Shown one piece after another: positions 45,134 through 57,000 of a DNA stretch of 64,000 bases. The notes beneath the pieces are model-generated. The model did not search any database. It worked only from the letters and a program-made list of their open reading frames with translations, and was not told the DNA's origin. Origin of the DNA: Trichuris trichiura (lineage: Eukaryota > Nematoda > Enoplea > Trichinellida > Trichuridae); the NCBI GenBank assembly GCA_037903355.1, contig JBAJFE010000011.1, forward strand, positions 2,675,001-2,739,000. Reading direction: 5' to 3'. Both the position numbers and the translations under genes were made by a program. Position 1 is the stretch's first letter. The number at the start of each line of letters is the position of its first letter.

Positions 45134-47778
45134 CAGCTTTGAACGCGTAACTCTTCGTAATAAAATGGTAGTTTCATAATATAAGGACTTTATTTATGGA
45201 AACGAAATATGTTTACACCAAAGCCCTCAGATGTCGACAGCGATACACTAATAAACTTCATTCCCATAAAAAGACTCATCGTAGATAAAATCTATAAATA
45301 ATAATAGCTTGCTGAAGTTAGCACCACAAGAAAACTGTTACTTTATATTTGAATGTTAATACTCAGTTGGTAGAACATTGTAGATTTCATAACTGAACAA
45401 ATTATGTAGATTTTACGAAAGGATGTTGATGAAAAAATAGCTGTTACTCACCTGCATCATTTACCGGAGAAGCACCAGTCAATGCGGCTTTCAAATTATA
45501 CACGTACGTCATAACGGCTATTTTATCAGGTATGGTCATGATGACCATATCGTTGGGATCAATTAAACGTGGCACATTCAAAAGAGCAGCAGCGTCGAAT
45601 GCCTTGAAAAGAAGAGACAACGTCAACATATGGAAAATCAGTATTTATAACGACTATGGTATAGACACCTTACGACAATTTTCTCGAATTTCAGTGGGAC
45701 TGAGCGAGTCGAAGTCAATCAAGTCTGGTCTGTAACGATGTATGAGCGCGGCAAAAGCAATTCCATTACGCCACGAGCTGCTGAAGTTGCTAATGCGTAC
45801 ACCACGATAACCTCGACAACTCTCTTGGCACCAGGATAGTAAATCTTGGCTCGTTACGCTAGCCTGGGAATCATTAACCATGGAATCTCGTTTCGCCTGC
45901 GTACGTTAAATTTACCGAACAAATACAAAGTGGAAAATGAAATTTTACCATCGAATTCGAAAGCAAACTATCAAAGAAGCCTGACGACGACGAGCGCGTT
46001 TCCGTTGGCGTAGAGGTCATCACTGGTCGTTGAGTGGAGCCGTTCGGGCCGCGACGATGATTATGCTCCTCCAAAACGGATTTGCTATCAAATTTTGGAG
46101 TTTCCACTCGCGTTGCATGCAATTCGCCATCGCAAATTGATTTGAAACTATCATTGGAAAGAGCGGTGGCTAAAATTCAGAAAAAGAGCAAATTGGATTC
46201 ATTTCCTACAGTAGCTTCGTCATACTCACTTGAAGCTGCAAGTTCGGCGGACGGAATCTTTTCCAATGCACCAATGTCGCTGACAACTTCGGTAACTTGC
46301 AATTTCCATTGTTCGTCGTCAATGAAACCATTGGTCGATGGGCGAGATGCCTCGACGGGACAAGATGTGGGTAAAGTCATTGAACCACGACTTCCAAATT
46401 CGTCGTCAAAATCGTGCAGATCACCAACATCCTACAAAAGCTATTATTCTAAAGATTGTAGTCTTCACCCGAACGGACTTTCGATGGTTGGGATGATAGG
46501 AAGCTTGCCAAACTGCGCATATCGTCGTCGGTGGCTGCTCCCTCTTTCAAAACGGTACAGCCGAGCAGCAGTTCAAGAGTACACTTTTGCAAAGATTCCC
46601 GCAATGGCCTCATTTGCAACTTAAGCATAGACATAGTTCCCGGAGCTTCATTGGCAAACATGCGCATATTAAGCTTAGCCGACGCAATAGGACGGAATCG
46701 TCGTCCAGAATTGGCCACCTCTTCTACAACGAACGTCCATTCCTTGTCGTCAAATTCTTCGGAATGCTGGTCGCGGTAAAGCGTTGTTACTATTTCCAAA
46801 CTTTCCGTGCACTGGCTTGGCCATAAGATGATGCCGCAATAGGGATTGGTTATTGAAGGTTCCCAGTTGCAAACCTAAAATTTAAATTTTATACGCGCGC
46901 AAATATGACTAAATCTGTTGGATGCCCTTCGCTCTGCGGCTGGAAATTGTCCCGAAAAATTTTTAATGTACCTGCGCATCAAGTATACAGTACCCGAATC
47001 ATCGCAAAAAAATCGAAGTAGCGTTGAATTTCAGCCCTGGCAAGCAAGCGTAATCGCCCGACGGGTACTTTTAGTTCACTTCGAGATGCGCAAGAGCCCT
47101 ACGAGTGTTTTTTTTAAAAAAAGCAGTTCAGCCATGGCAACCCTGAGCAAACACCGAACGAGCGACTTTTGCAACGTGAATCATGCGGCAAAGTTTTTAA
47201 AAAAAATTCTTCATGTTTATCCGTGCTATTGACTACTGGAAGATGACTGACAAATCGATCGATGGAAAAGAAAACCAAGTGAAACTTTGCCCCGCGAGAG
47301 ATGAAGAGACAGACGAGAAAAAAACAAGTCCTGCCTAGGGACAAATGTCTCCGTGGAGACGACCATCGCATCTCCCGCAGGACCGTCTGCAACATGACAA
47401 AACGAATCGTAAAGTTAATTAGTTGAAATGATAAATCAAAACTGGATTACAACTTGGGAGACGCGCGTTTTCGGCAAGTGCGGTGGCCATGGCCGTTCGC
47501 GAAGCGAGATCAACACAGCTGCAGTCCAAGGACGAAGAGCGAGAGGGGAAATAAAAAAGGTGCATTCCCAACGTATTCAAGCATAATAAAACGTAAACAA
47601 GCGGTCGGCTCACCTTGGAGACGTAACGACGCTTGCGATGGATCCACGCAACGCAGACCGCAGCCGGCTGCCATTTCGGGGAGCACTCAATGACTAACTC
47701 TATAAATCGGGCGACCACGCGAAATTTGGTTGCCCGCTTGTTCTGGTGCTGAATTTTGCGCCACACGGCACTGGCCAT
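41861..47778 (-). CDS. EHBP1: EH domain-binding protein 1 (NT-C2, CH, bMERB, CAAX)
   Basis: Links endosomal recycling (EHD proteins, Rab8/Rab10) to actin. The ATG at 47778 begins MASAVWRKIQHQNKRATKFR and continues PKWQPAAVCVAWIHRKRRYV; the next exon (about 46470-46874) gives VCNWEPSITNPYCGII and FDDKEWTFVVEEV with TDDDMRSLASFLSSQPSKV, together the NT-C2 domain. A DVGDLHDFDDEF exon and Ser-rich exons lead to a calponin-homology domain split over 45654-45875 and 45450-45605 (SQDLLSWCQESCRGYRGVRI, WRNGIAFAALIHRYRPDLID). After a 1.4-kb intron containing a microsatellite come NPFDSDDE (an NPF motif that can bind EH domains), coiled-coil exons and the bMERB domain (LMNDYLSLLNERNMLTRRE, LMEELISIVNKRDELVQQL). 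The last exon ends CVIQ-stop at 41861, a CAAX prenylation box like the CVLQ of vertebrate EHBP1. Confidence 0.93.
45053..45131. repeat. (TAA)n microsatellite in EHBP1 intron
   Basis: About 26 uninterrupted TAA units within the 1.4-kb intron of EHBP1. Same motif as 26520-26594 in opposite orientation. Confidence 0.97.
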
Positions 47779-49661
47779 CGAAGCAAGTGATTAAAAAAAG
47801 CTAAGAAGTACAACTTATAAACTTTCTTTGGTAACCAGCATCTTGTTTGCATTGAAGGAAGTTAAGTTGCAAAGGTCGGGCGCGCGTGAGCGATCGCCAG
47901 CGTTCCGAGGACGCCAAATATTCTACTGTAGTAATACTAGACGACAAGCAGGTTCGCGCTTTTGTCGTTCAAACAATCTTCAGGCGCTTTTAACTCTGTA
48001 CGAACAGTTCGTAACGCCTGTTCAACCCAATTACAAAAAATCTTCAGATCTTGTAGTAAGGAAGAGAGATTGTAAAGATTTACTTTTTGTGCAAGCCGAC
48101 AGCCAAGTGGTCATGAAAACGATAACAGACTGTTCTAACCGCTGAAAACATAATCGCTCGTCCGTTTGCAGAAGGCGCTACTTACGTCATCAAAGTAATC
48201 AACACCTGACGAACTACCGTTTAGTTCAACTTCCTTAGATTGAAAATCGGGTGCTCTATAACGAACACAAAAGCTTTCATAACGGCTATTACGGTAAGCT
48301 TTTAAAAATCGATGGCTTCAGAGTTTAAAGTTGCCCTTTGAAGGCTCTAATCCAAAGCATGTAAATGTTTAATTGGGGTCTCGACTCTATTTGCCCGCAA
48401 ACGTTACAGTACTTTAAGTAGTAATCAGGTTTGGTCACTAAGGCTTCAGCGCCGACTATTCATTTTTCGCGGGTAACGTACGAGAAATGCATCTTTTTTT
48501 TCTCTTAAAAATGTGGCCATGCTGTTTTCTTCACTGGAGAGCATGCGGGCTACCCAGCCGTGCCCTATCTAAGCCAAAGACTAAACTTAAGGTTTTTGTT
48601 CAAGTTTAGATTTATGTAAGGGTGCTTAAGAAATCTGCAGAATATGGTGGCTAGCAAAATCGTAGTACAGTGCATAATCATTGCTGTTTGACTTACCGTA
48701 TTTACGAAAGAACAAACCTGATTGTTGCACGGATACTGTATAATTTGCGGGCCATTAGAAGAAGCGACCCAATGCTCCACTTCAAAAATAATTTCAAAAA
48801 TGTAAAGTTTCAAAAGCGGAGAGCTAAACATTAAGTCAGCGGTTTCCACAAGTTTTATTTTTCGTTGAGCCAATCGAACGCTATTCTAATTTTTAGCGTT
48901 TATTACAATAAATCTTATTTAAAAATGCATAAATCATTTTCATCGTCGGGAAAGTACCCCTTGAAATAAGTTCAATTCAAACAGCCGCGCGATAAGTGAT
49001 TCTGTCGCTGGCTGGACTACCGTACCTTCGTTTAGCGGACTTTTCTTGCTTTAGATTACGAAAAAAAATTTCTGCTGCTCCGCTATGACGAGCCTATTTG
49101 CAAAAAGTAAATTAAACGCTACAATAATTACAAAGAAAAGCTTCACCGCCCTGCTGTGTCATAATATGATTCGCAGGTTCCAATTAACCCGCTCTCAACA
49201 TTTGCTTACTACAAGAGCATTATTGCAAAAATTTTGTCTAAGTTTAATTATAATTTTTTAAATTCCTAAATCCTTACAGTCAAGTACAATAATTCTGCGC
49301 TGAAAATATTTCCCTAATTCCCACTGCGACTGCTGAAAAATTCCGTCCTATACTAACCATATAAGCAACTTAAGCACTCTCTCTGTACTGTTAATAGAAG
49401 CGGGATCAATTAAATTCAAATTTTGCGAATTACATAACGTCGTCGTATCAACGTGCTTCAAGAGAAAGAATTTAAACATTGAAATTTGCATTTTTCCTTC
49501 CCGTTTCAAAAAGGTGCAGCCGATATGCGGTAGACAGCCGCCCCAAGCGGTAGTGCTGCCCTCTATGCGCGCTATGCAAATGCAACCGACTCCCATTTTC
49601 GTACAGTCAACTAGCAACACAATTGGCCAGAACAAATACTGCACTTGTGAAAAAAAAGGCA
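47779..49661. other. Upstream of EHBP1; possible unrecognised exons on minus strand
   Basis: Two minus-strand segments look exon-like. 49350-49650 encodes KMGVGCICIARIEGSTTAWG and later a gttagt donor. 48723-48888 is bounded by aaaattag and gtttgt and encodes LMFSSPLLKLYIFEIIFEVE and WVASSNGPQIIQYPCNNQ. They could be consecutive exons of one gene downstream of the apyrase, or part of its 3' UTR. No family recognised. Confidence 0.3.
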
Positions 49662-50983
49662 TTAGATTAGTTCAATTCCTTCGAATTTAAAATTTCCCGG
49701 AATAATGCTGTCAGGCAGCAAAATGCGACCATCAATTCCAAAAACGGTCAAATAAGAATTGACAACGCCTCCTATTTCCTCCGATTTAACTGCAACAATC
49801 AACGAGTCGCCCGTCAATGGAATAAACTGAAAGGCCGAAAAGCCTCGAGTCAACGACAATGAACCCACGTAGGTCACTGCAACTTCTCGAAAACACGCGT
49901 CAGCTCTTAACAGAACATTCGTTGCTTAAAAAAGTGTTCGTTACAAGATTCTTATTTTTAAAAAATTGCTTATGTACCTCTGTGCTCATCTTCCGTCTCC
50001 GAATATCTCTCTTTAGAAGCTCTACGAGGAAGGAAAAACCACTGAGAATGACGCATCGACCACTGAGCCGATTCGTGAATCATATAGCCTACAAAAAAAT
50101 TCTCGTCGCTAAAAGAGGCAGCGAAAAGACTGCGCTCAACCCGGATATTCAATTCCAATTGCTTCGCGCAGTTTCAAATAAGCTATTTTCCAATTCACGT
50201 GCTTGACGTGGCCCATATTGTCCACTATCTTTACCCAAAATGGATCGTCGTTGACGTAACGACCGTCCACTGTAGTCCACTCTTTTCCTATTCGGAGCAA
50301 AGCTTACGCTAATGAAAATCAAACCGTAACAGCTTACCAATGCCGCCAATATACAATTTATCATCTTTGACAGCCATCCATTCAGCTTTGAAACCTTTTG
50401 TATGCTGACCATCGCCGTCGGCAAGAAATATCCACGGGACAGCTACCGTTTCATTGACAATATTATATATAAAACCGGTTCGATCATCAACTGACAATAG
50501 GCGCCCGTTGAAAACTTTCAAATCTGACAATTCCATTGCTCTGCCTTTTTGAGATATGCTCCCTTCCAATACGCTATAAGCGTCGTCCCAATGTACGTCT
50601 GCGGACGACATGTCAGCGCTGAGACGAAGAATTCCCGTTTGGAATATGCTCACCCACGTTTGAGATTTGCTAACATTTTTGCTGTCGTGATCCAAATCAG
50701 AGATAACGACAATTCTGTAATAATTGCTCCGCTGATCATCCGACTGTTTCACGGTGGCGCAAATATTGCCAGACGGAATGTCGGTGGTAGCAATTCCGTA
50801 CAACGACTGGCATGACGAAGAAGAGACGGAAGAATATGGTTTATAGACGCTGACCAAAAGTAAGCTTCCAACAACAAGTAGATTGATGCACAAGAACACC
50901 GGTTCTGTCCAACCGGAAGTGCCAACGATTGACCAGCCGCTTTTCTTGTCGACCTTCCGTTCGCTGTCCGCTATTGTATTCAT
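49662..50983 (-). CDS. CANT1: Calcium-activated nucleotidase / apyrase (CANT1 family)
   Basis: Hydrolyses UDP, GDP and other nucleotides in the ER/Golgi lumen or outside the cell, removing the UDP made by glycosyltransferases. The ATG at 50983 opens [17 protein letters not shown], then a single hydrophobic signal-anchor [20 protein letters not shown]. Lumenal five-bladed propeller motifs follow: [69 protein letters not shown]. After introns come [88 protein letters not shown] and a C-terminal [10 protein letters not shown] ending at 49662. The acidic residues that bind calcium in this family (SDLD, DDRTG, KAEW, KSEE, FEGIE) are present. Blood-feeding arthropods and some parasites secrete relatives, but the retained anchor argues for a housekeeping Golgi enzyme. 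Confidence 0.94.
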
Positions 50984-51164
50984 TGACCAGTGTTACGACA
51001 AAAAAATCATTCTTCTAAGAAAGCGGAACACTTTGTCAAAATGAAAGCGCGGCATATTGGGCGGCGAGCAAAAATTTAAAAGTCTACACGCTCAGAGGAT
51101 GATTAATAAGGGCAACGCACAGTGTGACAAAAGCAATGGCGCGATGTTGATAATAATAATAATA
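50984..51164. other. Gap between apyrase start and transposon, with TAA repeat
   Basis: Short AT-rich stretch that should include the apyrase promoter. It ends in a TAA repeat (about 51150-51164) into which the transposon has inserted, bringing the element to within 182 bp of the apyrase start codon. Confidence 0.5.
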
Positions 51165-51190
51165 CAGTAGAACCTCCGTAAGTTGACCAC
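51165..51190. repeat. Left terminal inverted repeat of the Tigger element
   Basis: Begins CAGTAGAACCTCCGTAAGTTG directly after TA. Pairs with the right end at 53458-53483, with a one-base indel after CCTCCG. Confidence 0.93.
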
Positions 51191-51550
51191 CCAAGGGACC
51201 GGAGAAAACTGGTCAACATAGGAGGTGGTCAATATATTGGAACTGTGGGTATAACTGGCTCGGCTGAACAGATTAGCATCTGTATGCGTTTTATTCTATT
51301 GCAGAGCATCAATTGGAGGTCTATTAAACGGTGAGATGCATAAAAATAACACTGTAAAATCATGCATAAGCTTTTTAGGGGCTACACTGCTTGCTGAAAA
51401 AGGTATCAATTCTAGTCTGGTGCTTCTTCTTACTGCAAACATAAGCACCAAGGGCGGTCTCCCCGATAGCTACCGCGCTCAGCATCTTTGGACATTTTTC
51501 AGCAGCAAAACACTTCAGCTGCGCTAACACGCGCCCGACGTCCTCTTCCT

Positions 51551-52879
51551 TCAGCTTCTGTACCATTCCGTCTCATTTTCACTTTCCTCCTCTACGTCGT
51601 CTTCTGGGCTCAGTCCCGCTTCGGCTAGTATAGACTGAAAGATTGCTTGTGGGTCGGGTTCGGTAGAAGTGGCCAATTCATCATCCATTGAAACGAAATC
51701 TTCGAAGTTTACTCCTTCAATCTCTACTTCGGGAGTGGGACTATCAGGCCGGAGCTCGACATGATCCTCTTCGTCTCTGACGAATCCAGCTCTCCTGAAG
51801 CATTTCCGTATTGCCTCCGGTTGAACCACAGCGTCCAAAGCATTAATGGACGCAGCAATCGTAGTCGCTCCCGCAAATGAGCTGGTGTGTTCTGCTATGC
51901 CAACGATCCACCGCAGAAGCTGGGTCCGGTATTTCGCCTTAAACGTCTTAATTACTCCTTGATCTAAAGGCTGGGTCTTTGAGGTAGTGTTTGGGGGCAG
52001 GAATTTTAACGTGACATTTGTGAGGTCTTTCACGTGGGGATGGCTCGGGCAGTTGTCTACTACCAATAAGATGGAACGTTTCATTCGCTTCATCTGTCCG
52101 TCGACACTTCTTACCCACTCTTCGAATATGGCGGCTGTCATCCAGGCGGATTTATTTGATCTCCAAGTGGCAGGGAGGTCATCAGGCTTCAAGTTCTTAA
52201 AAGCTCGGGGTTTCGTTGACTTACCAATGACCAATGGCTTCAACTTCTCCCCAGTTGCGCTAGCGCAAAGAAGCACAGTGAAGCGTTCTTTGGAGAGCTT
52301 CCCGCTTTTGCATTTATCGCCTTTTAGTACAAGACTTCTATCAGGCATAGCTTTGAAGAACAAGCCGCATTCATCAGCATTGAATATGTCTTCTTCCTTA
52401 AAGCCACTGGCGAAATGACGAAATTTCAAGATGAAGTCTTCCAAGACCTCGACGGGAACTTCGCTAGATTCGCCGCATAAGATTTTCTGAGAAATCTGAT
52501 AACGGAGCTTGAACTTTGCCAGCCAACCGTTTGATGCTTGGAAACCTGTGAAACCGAATTCCACGGCGAATTTTCTAGCAATTTCCTGGATCATTGGGCC
52601 AGAGATGCGTGCATTAGCTGCTCTCATTTGCTTAAACCAATGTAACGCTGCTTCATTGACTTGGTCGAGGGAGGTTCTCCTTTTTCTTCGCTGCGCGTCT
52701 CCGCTTTCCTTCTCATATCTTTCCAAGTACTCACGTTTACGTCTCTGGATGTTGCCAACGGTAGTCTTGCTCACATGAAACCGTTCTGCTGTCTTCCTTT
52801 GACTGTTAGTTTCGAGAAAGCGGATAAGGTCCACTTTTTCCTTCAGTGCCAACTCTCTCGATTCTTTCCGTTTGGCCAT
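51551..52879 (-). CDS. Tigger/pogo transposase, apparently intact
   Basis: DNA transposase with the architecture of Tigger and of its domesticated relatives CENP-B and JRK. I place the start at ATG 52879 (MAKRKESRELALKEKVDLIR), giving 442 residues. Residues 5-55 form a Psq-type helix-turn-helix (RFLETNSQRKTAERFHVSKTT). Residues about 68-135 form a CENP-B-type HTH (NEAALHWFKQMRAANARISG, FQASNGWLAKFKLRY). The DDE_1 core has NADECGLFF (Asp169), LLVVDNCPSHPH (Asp275) and LPPNTTSKTQPLDQGVIKTF (Asp306): a DDD triad with 30 residues between the last two. The C-terminal tail is acidic (EDDVEEESENETEW), as in the family. No stop or frameshift interrupts it, so the copy could be recently active. It is antisense to nothing else in the window. 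Confidence 0.96.
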   Translation of the reverse strand: MAKRKESRELALKEKVDLIRFLETNSQRKTAERFHVSKTTVGNIQRRKREYLERYEKESGDAQRRKRRTSLDQVNEAALHWFKQMRAANARISGPMIQEIARKFAVEFGFTGFQASNGWLAKFKLRYQISQKILCGESSEVPVEVLEDFILKFRHFASGFKEEDIFNADECGLFFKAMPDRSLVLKGDKCKSGKLSKERFTVLLCASATGEKLKPLVIGKSTKPRAFKNLKPDDLPATWRSNKSAWMTAAIFEEWVRSVDGQMKRMKRSILLVVDNCPSHPHVKDLTNVTLKFLPPNTTSKTQPLDQGVIKTFKAKYRTQLLRWIVGIAEHTSSFAGATTIAASINALDAVVQPEAIRKCFRRAGFVRDEEDHVELRPDSPTPEVEIEGVNFEDFVSMDDELATSTEPDPQAIFQSILAEAGLSPEDDVEEESENETEWYRS

Positions 52880-53457
52880 AATGCAAACTGCAACCAGCTT
52901 GGTAGCTACTACTGCGTCTATCACTGTGTAAGTCGGGCTATCTTTACTCGCGAAGACACGTTAAGAAAACCTGCCGCACACCTATAGCAAAGCGAATGAA
53001 TAGAACTGAGCTCGACGCGAACGAGTTCAAGTAGGCTCGATTCGTCCTATTTCGCTCAATGGGCGAATGCTGCCGACGCGTAGGTGGGAGCTTATGTACT
53101 TGAGGAAACGCGCAAGCTGTGCCGGCAAGCATAAAAGAAGCATCGTCAAAGCGACGGAATCGGTTCTGTAATCAGGAATTTGCAATGTAGGGTAATGAAA
53201 AACTTCGCTACGTTGAGTAACAGCACATTGAGGCAATGATGGTTAACAGCTGCTAGCGACTGACACAGAGCAAACTGAAGTGGCCAATTTACAGAGTGCA
53301 AGTTAGCATTGCGTACATATACCAGGTCACGGCTAAAGCGGTCAACTTCCCACTTACGGTGGTGGTCGACGTATAGAGGTTGTCCTTGCGCTTATTAACG
53401 TGCTGACCAACCAACTGGTCAAAATTCGGTCAACTTAGGAGGTGGTCGACATAGGGA

Positions 53458-53483
53458 GGTGGTCAACTTCGGAGGTTCTACTG
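53458..53483. repeat. Right terminal inverted repeat of the Tigger element
   Basis: Reads toward ...cttcggaggttctactg and is followed by TA and then TAATAATAATAA. Complement of the left end. Confidence 0.93.
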
Positions 53484-56400
53484 TAATAATAATAATAATA
53501 GTACAACCATTCAACTCGTTAGTTCAATGAACTGCGTACTTCAAGATGACGTAGTTTAGTTACGAGGAGGTCAACGTAGTCATTCACCGTTTTGTCCCAA
53601 TGAAAAGCGTACTAGTAAAAACTGCAAGTAAAAATCGAATTGTCGATTCTGCTTGAAATGACCTCGCCTGATTGACGCGACGAAATTGTACGCTGTTCAG
53701 CAAAGCGTGGCATCACCTTGAACAGGCTAAAATACTCGTACTAAACATTGTCCGCCGCGTTAGCTCGTAAACAATGATGAGCAAAGCCAAGTTCAAATGT
53801 GACGTCACGATTTTAAAGTTACGCAACCTGACAGTGCGCAGAAAAATTTGAATCGTTCGCGGCTGCAGGCAAAACATTTTGCATAAACGAAAGATAGAGT
53901 CGGTTTTTAAAAAATTCATGAGCTCAACTTAAGTAAGCAACGGACGAGCTGACCTGCCGACTTACTCCTATTCCGAAATGGGTTTAAGCAGATATTCAAA
54001 AATTTGCATATCTTCTTTTATCTAATTTGAAACGTAGCAACAAAAGAGACAAATTAGAAAACGTCGATGGTAGCTTAGGCTAAGGCCCGAAAGTTGGCTG
54101 AGCTTTTTCGTCGTGAATGTGCTTTCGTGCTTGACAAGAATAAAAACTATATGATAAGAAAAAAAGACGAAAAGCATGCAAAAGCCTTAACTTCAACTTG
54201 TAAGCGCAAACAAGACTAGCTTCGTGCTGTGAACGACTACAGCAAGAGGATAGATGAGCTTCCGAACGTAACAGAGCTTTATAATTATCGAGAGCGCTCA
54301 ACGGGAAAACCAATATATTATGCAAATTTCTGTGTAGGAAAGCAAAATGATAACGCTAAAAAATATTCCATTTACTCGTCAGAGAGGAGTTCTCGAATAG
54401 GCCGTTTCGGAGCGCAGCGTAAGAGAGGAATTTGGAACTGCAAAGTTTGACAACAACTTCCGGTTTTAACTCAACGCCAAGCACAGAGTGAACACTATTG
54501 ATTTAGGTCGCAGCAGCGGCTTCTAAAATTTCCACAAAATGTTACAAGAAAGATCATATGTCTACTGTTGCCTTCTCGTGCAGCTACTTTCTTACCTACG
54601 CGCTCGTTAACAACGTACTTAGCCTTGCTTCAGTTAATTTTAAAGTGAATGAAGGAAGCTTGGAACTAACCTGACAAGAAAAGCAAAATTAATAGTATCA
54701 AGCAAGAAAATAAACTCACAAAATGAACAATGGGAAGATTTAAATAGCCACTTGGACATAGGTAGTAAATATTTGCTCGCTGCGACGAAGAAGTTGAGGT
54801 TACAACAGTGACTTACTCGAAGAAAGTTCGGGTTTGCACAATTGCTCAGAAGAATAATAGCTTGGCTGAAAGTAGGCAAATAGCCACCTGAAAGATTAGA
54901 TAAAGCGTCAGCTAAGAGAACTGAGCATAATGCGCTTAGTCGGTGTTTCAAGAGCGCGAAAACATTTAGCCAATCATTCTTCGCTTTCTTGATCTTATCT
55001 GATTGCTCAATATTCACTTACGAAGAAGGTATTTTTGAAAGATGCTGCCATAACAGCTGGAGCAAACTTTACTTCATGCAATATAAAGTATAATAAAGAG
55101 CACGACTGGTTTGCTCGCTATCGAAGGTGCCAAACTGTAACCCATTTATATTTTGCGCGTTGTGACAAGAACTGGATACTGTGACCTGTTATAGCAATAA
55201 AATAACTGCAGAGAAAACTGGTTTTTTTGTCCAGCACTTCGTTGCGGGTTTCAGCAGGCCGCGAGGAAGCTGTACTTACTTTAAAGAAGATGAGAACAGC
55301 TTGATGGATGAGTAGCTTAAACTTCGTGTTCAAAAGGAATGGTTGTCGCACTTCAGTTGGGAACGAGAAATCTTTCGAACTTAAAATGTGTACACCTTCG
55401 TTCAAAATGATGGAATACGTTCACCTGCTTTCGCAACCAGCAGTCAGCGCGAAACGCAACCTGCTCTTTAAACTCTTTTTTTCTCAGACGTCAGGAAAAG
55501 CAAATATTTAGACGATAAGCGCCGTATTAAGAACACACGAAAAGGCAACCATTGCCAGCGGCAAATTAATAACTTTGAATTACGAGTTCAGCGAGCAGTC
55601 TTTCAAAAAAAGCTTTAAAAACTACCACTAGCTTCGTTGAGAAGCGTCTTGGAAAATCTAACTTCTTAGCACTTGGCAAGCATATGTTTTAAGCAAGATC
55701 AATAGAGCGAACATTGCCTCAGGGCTGCAAAAGCAACAAGAAAACGTATCCACTCACTTGTTCAACCGCGCAGGCAAGAAACGACGATTTCTGAGGTCCA
55801 AAGCAGCAGAAAGAGCACTGCGTAAAAAGCGACAAAAATTCAGGAAGACATTTCCATCTTTCGACGATACAAGTGTTTTTTGGCAAAAATAATTACGGTG
55901 AAAAGCAGTAACAGTTGAAAACGTGCACCCCGAATGCTAACTCATTTTGAAGCGAGTACGGTAGGAGATTAAAAAAAACACAGGTTCGATCGTGCAGCTG
56001 CAGCGCATCACCTCCTCAGCAAGCAACCAAAAAAACCAGTTGTTTCAAAAACAGCAAATCTAACAAAATTGTATTAAAAAATGCCCCGTTCAATATAGTT
56101 TTCTCGCGAAATGCATTGTGCTAGACGTTTACTACCGTAATGAAGTGTTGTCAAGTTAGGAAAACCTTACGAAAATCCCGTTTTCTCCATGCTTTATTCT
56201 ATTGGCTAAAACGTTCCCTAGCATCCTAGCATTTAGCAAGTTATCGTAAAATAATACCGGCTACATTAAGCGAAACGGCGTGCGAGATAAACAATGGAAA
56301 GGTCCGCTTTCTTTCGTAACTACGGTTGCTTGTTTCTGCCTCTTTCCAAGCATTGAATCGAGGGAACATTTCCCTAAAAAATACTGGTAATTTTCTAAAG

Positions 56401-57000
56401 ACTGAACGCTATTACGAAGCGATCGTTTCCGGTTTAGCATAATTGCATTGCAACGATAACCGCCTTCGCAACTTACACCACTTTAGAAAGCAGAACCGAA
56501 AAAGAGAGTGGCGAAGTACGTCGTTTTATCGTTTTGCAAATGCTCTTTTTTCGCTTCAAAATCCCGCGAGCGCTGCTTCCATTCCGCTTCCGTCAACAAA
56601 GTTACGGATAGCTCCCCGTAGCGCCAACCCTAAAATTACAGCATTTCCAGCCAACCAACACTTTTTTTCCGCTATGTTTTCTGACATCCGAAGCGATGCT
56701 TTTCCGCGAGCAGCAATTTCGCAAAAAATTTTATTACATTTTCCGACCTTATAATTTTATTTCCCGCTGGTATAACATGCAAGGGAGCAACTTCTCGCAG
56801 GGAAAACTTCTTCTTTAACAACTAAAGCACCGGACGGGAAAGTTTACATGTAAAACAGTTGCAGATAATGTACAGTATGACTGGTGCGCAGGTTCATTCC
56901 TGCTAATTCGTCGCGTTTTGCTTCGACGTAACATCCGACGAAACAGCGTCAATTAATTTTCATACTTACGACCACACCTTCCATCTAAACTAGCCGGCTG
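53484..57000. other. AT-rich intergenic region, no gene seen
   Basis: About 3.5 kb with only short, featureless ORFs (for example 54229-54450 on plus, 54640-55017 and 55118-55405 on minus). No RNA gene or repeat beyond the residual TAA tract next to the transposon. Confidence 0.5.

Larger units (their letters stand above)
51165..53483. mobile_element. Complete Tigger-type (pogo group, Tc1/mariner) DNA transposon
   Basis: 2319-bp element with terminal inverted repeats starting CAGTAGAACCTCCG on the left and ending in its complement (ggaggttctactg) on the right, flanked by TA on both sides as expected for this superfamily. GGTGGTCAAC/GGTGGTCGAC boxes are repeated near the right end and once near the left. 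One intact transposase ORF lies on the minus strand. TAA repeats on both flanks show that the target was a TAA microsatellite. Confidence 0.97.

Noticed and set aside
51987..52778. Plus-strand ORFs inside the transposon
   Set aside because: Antisense shadows of the transposase gene, with no domain features.
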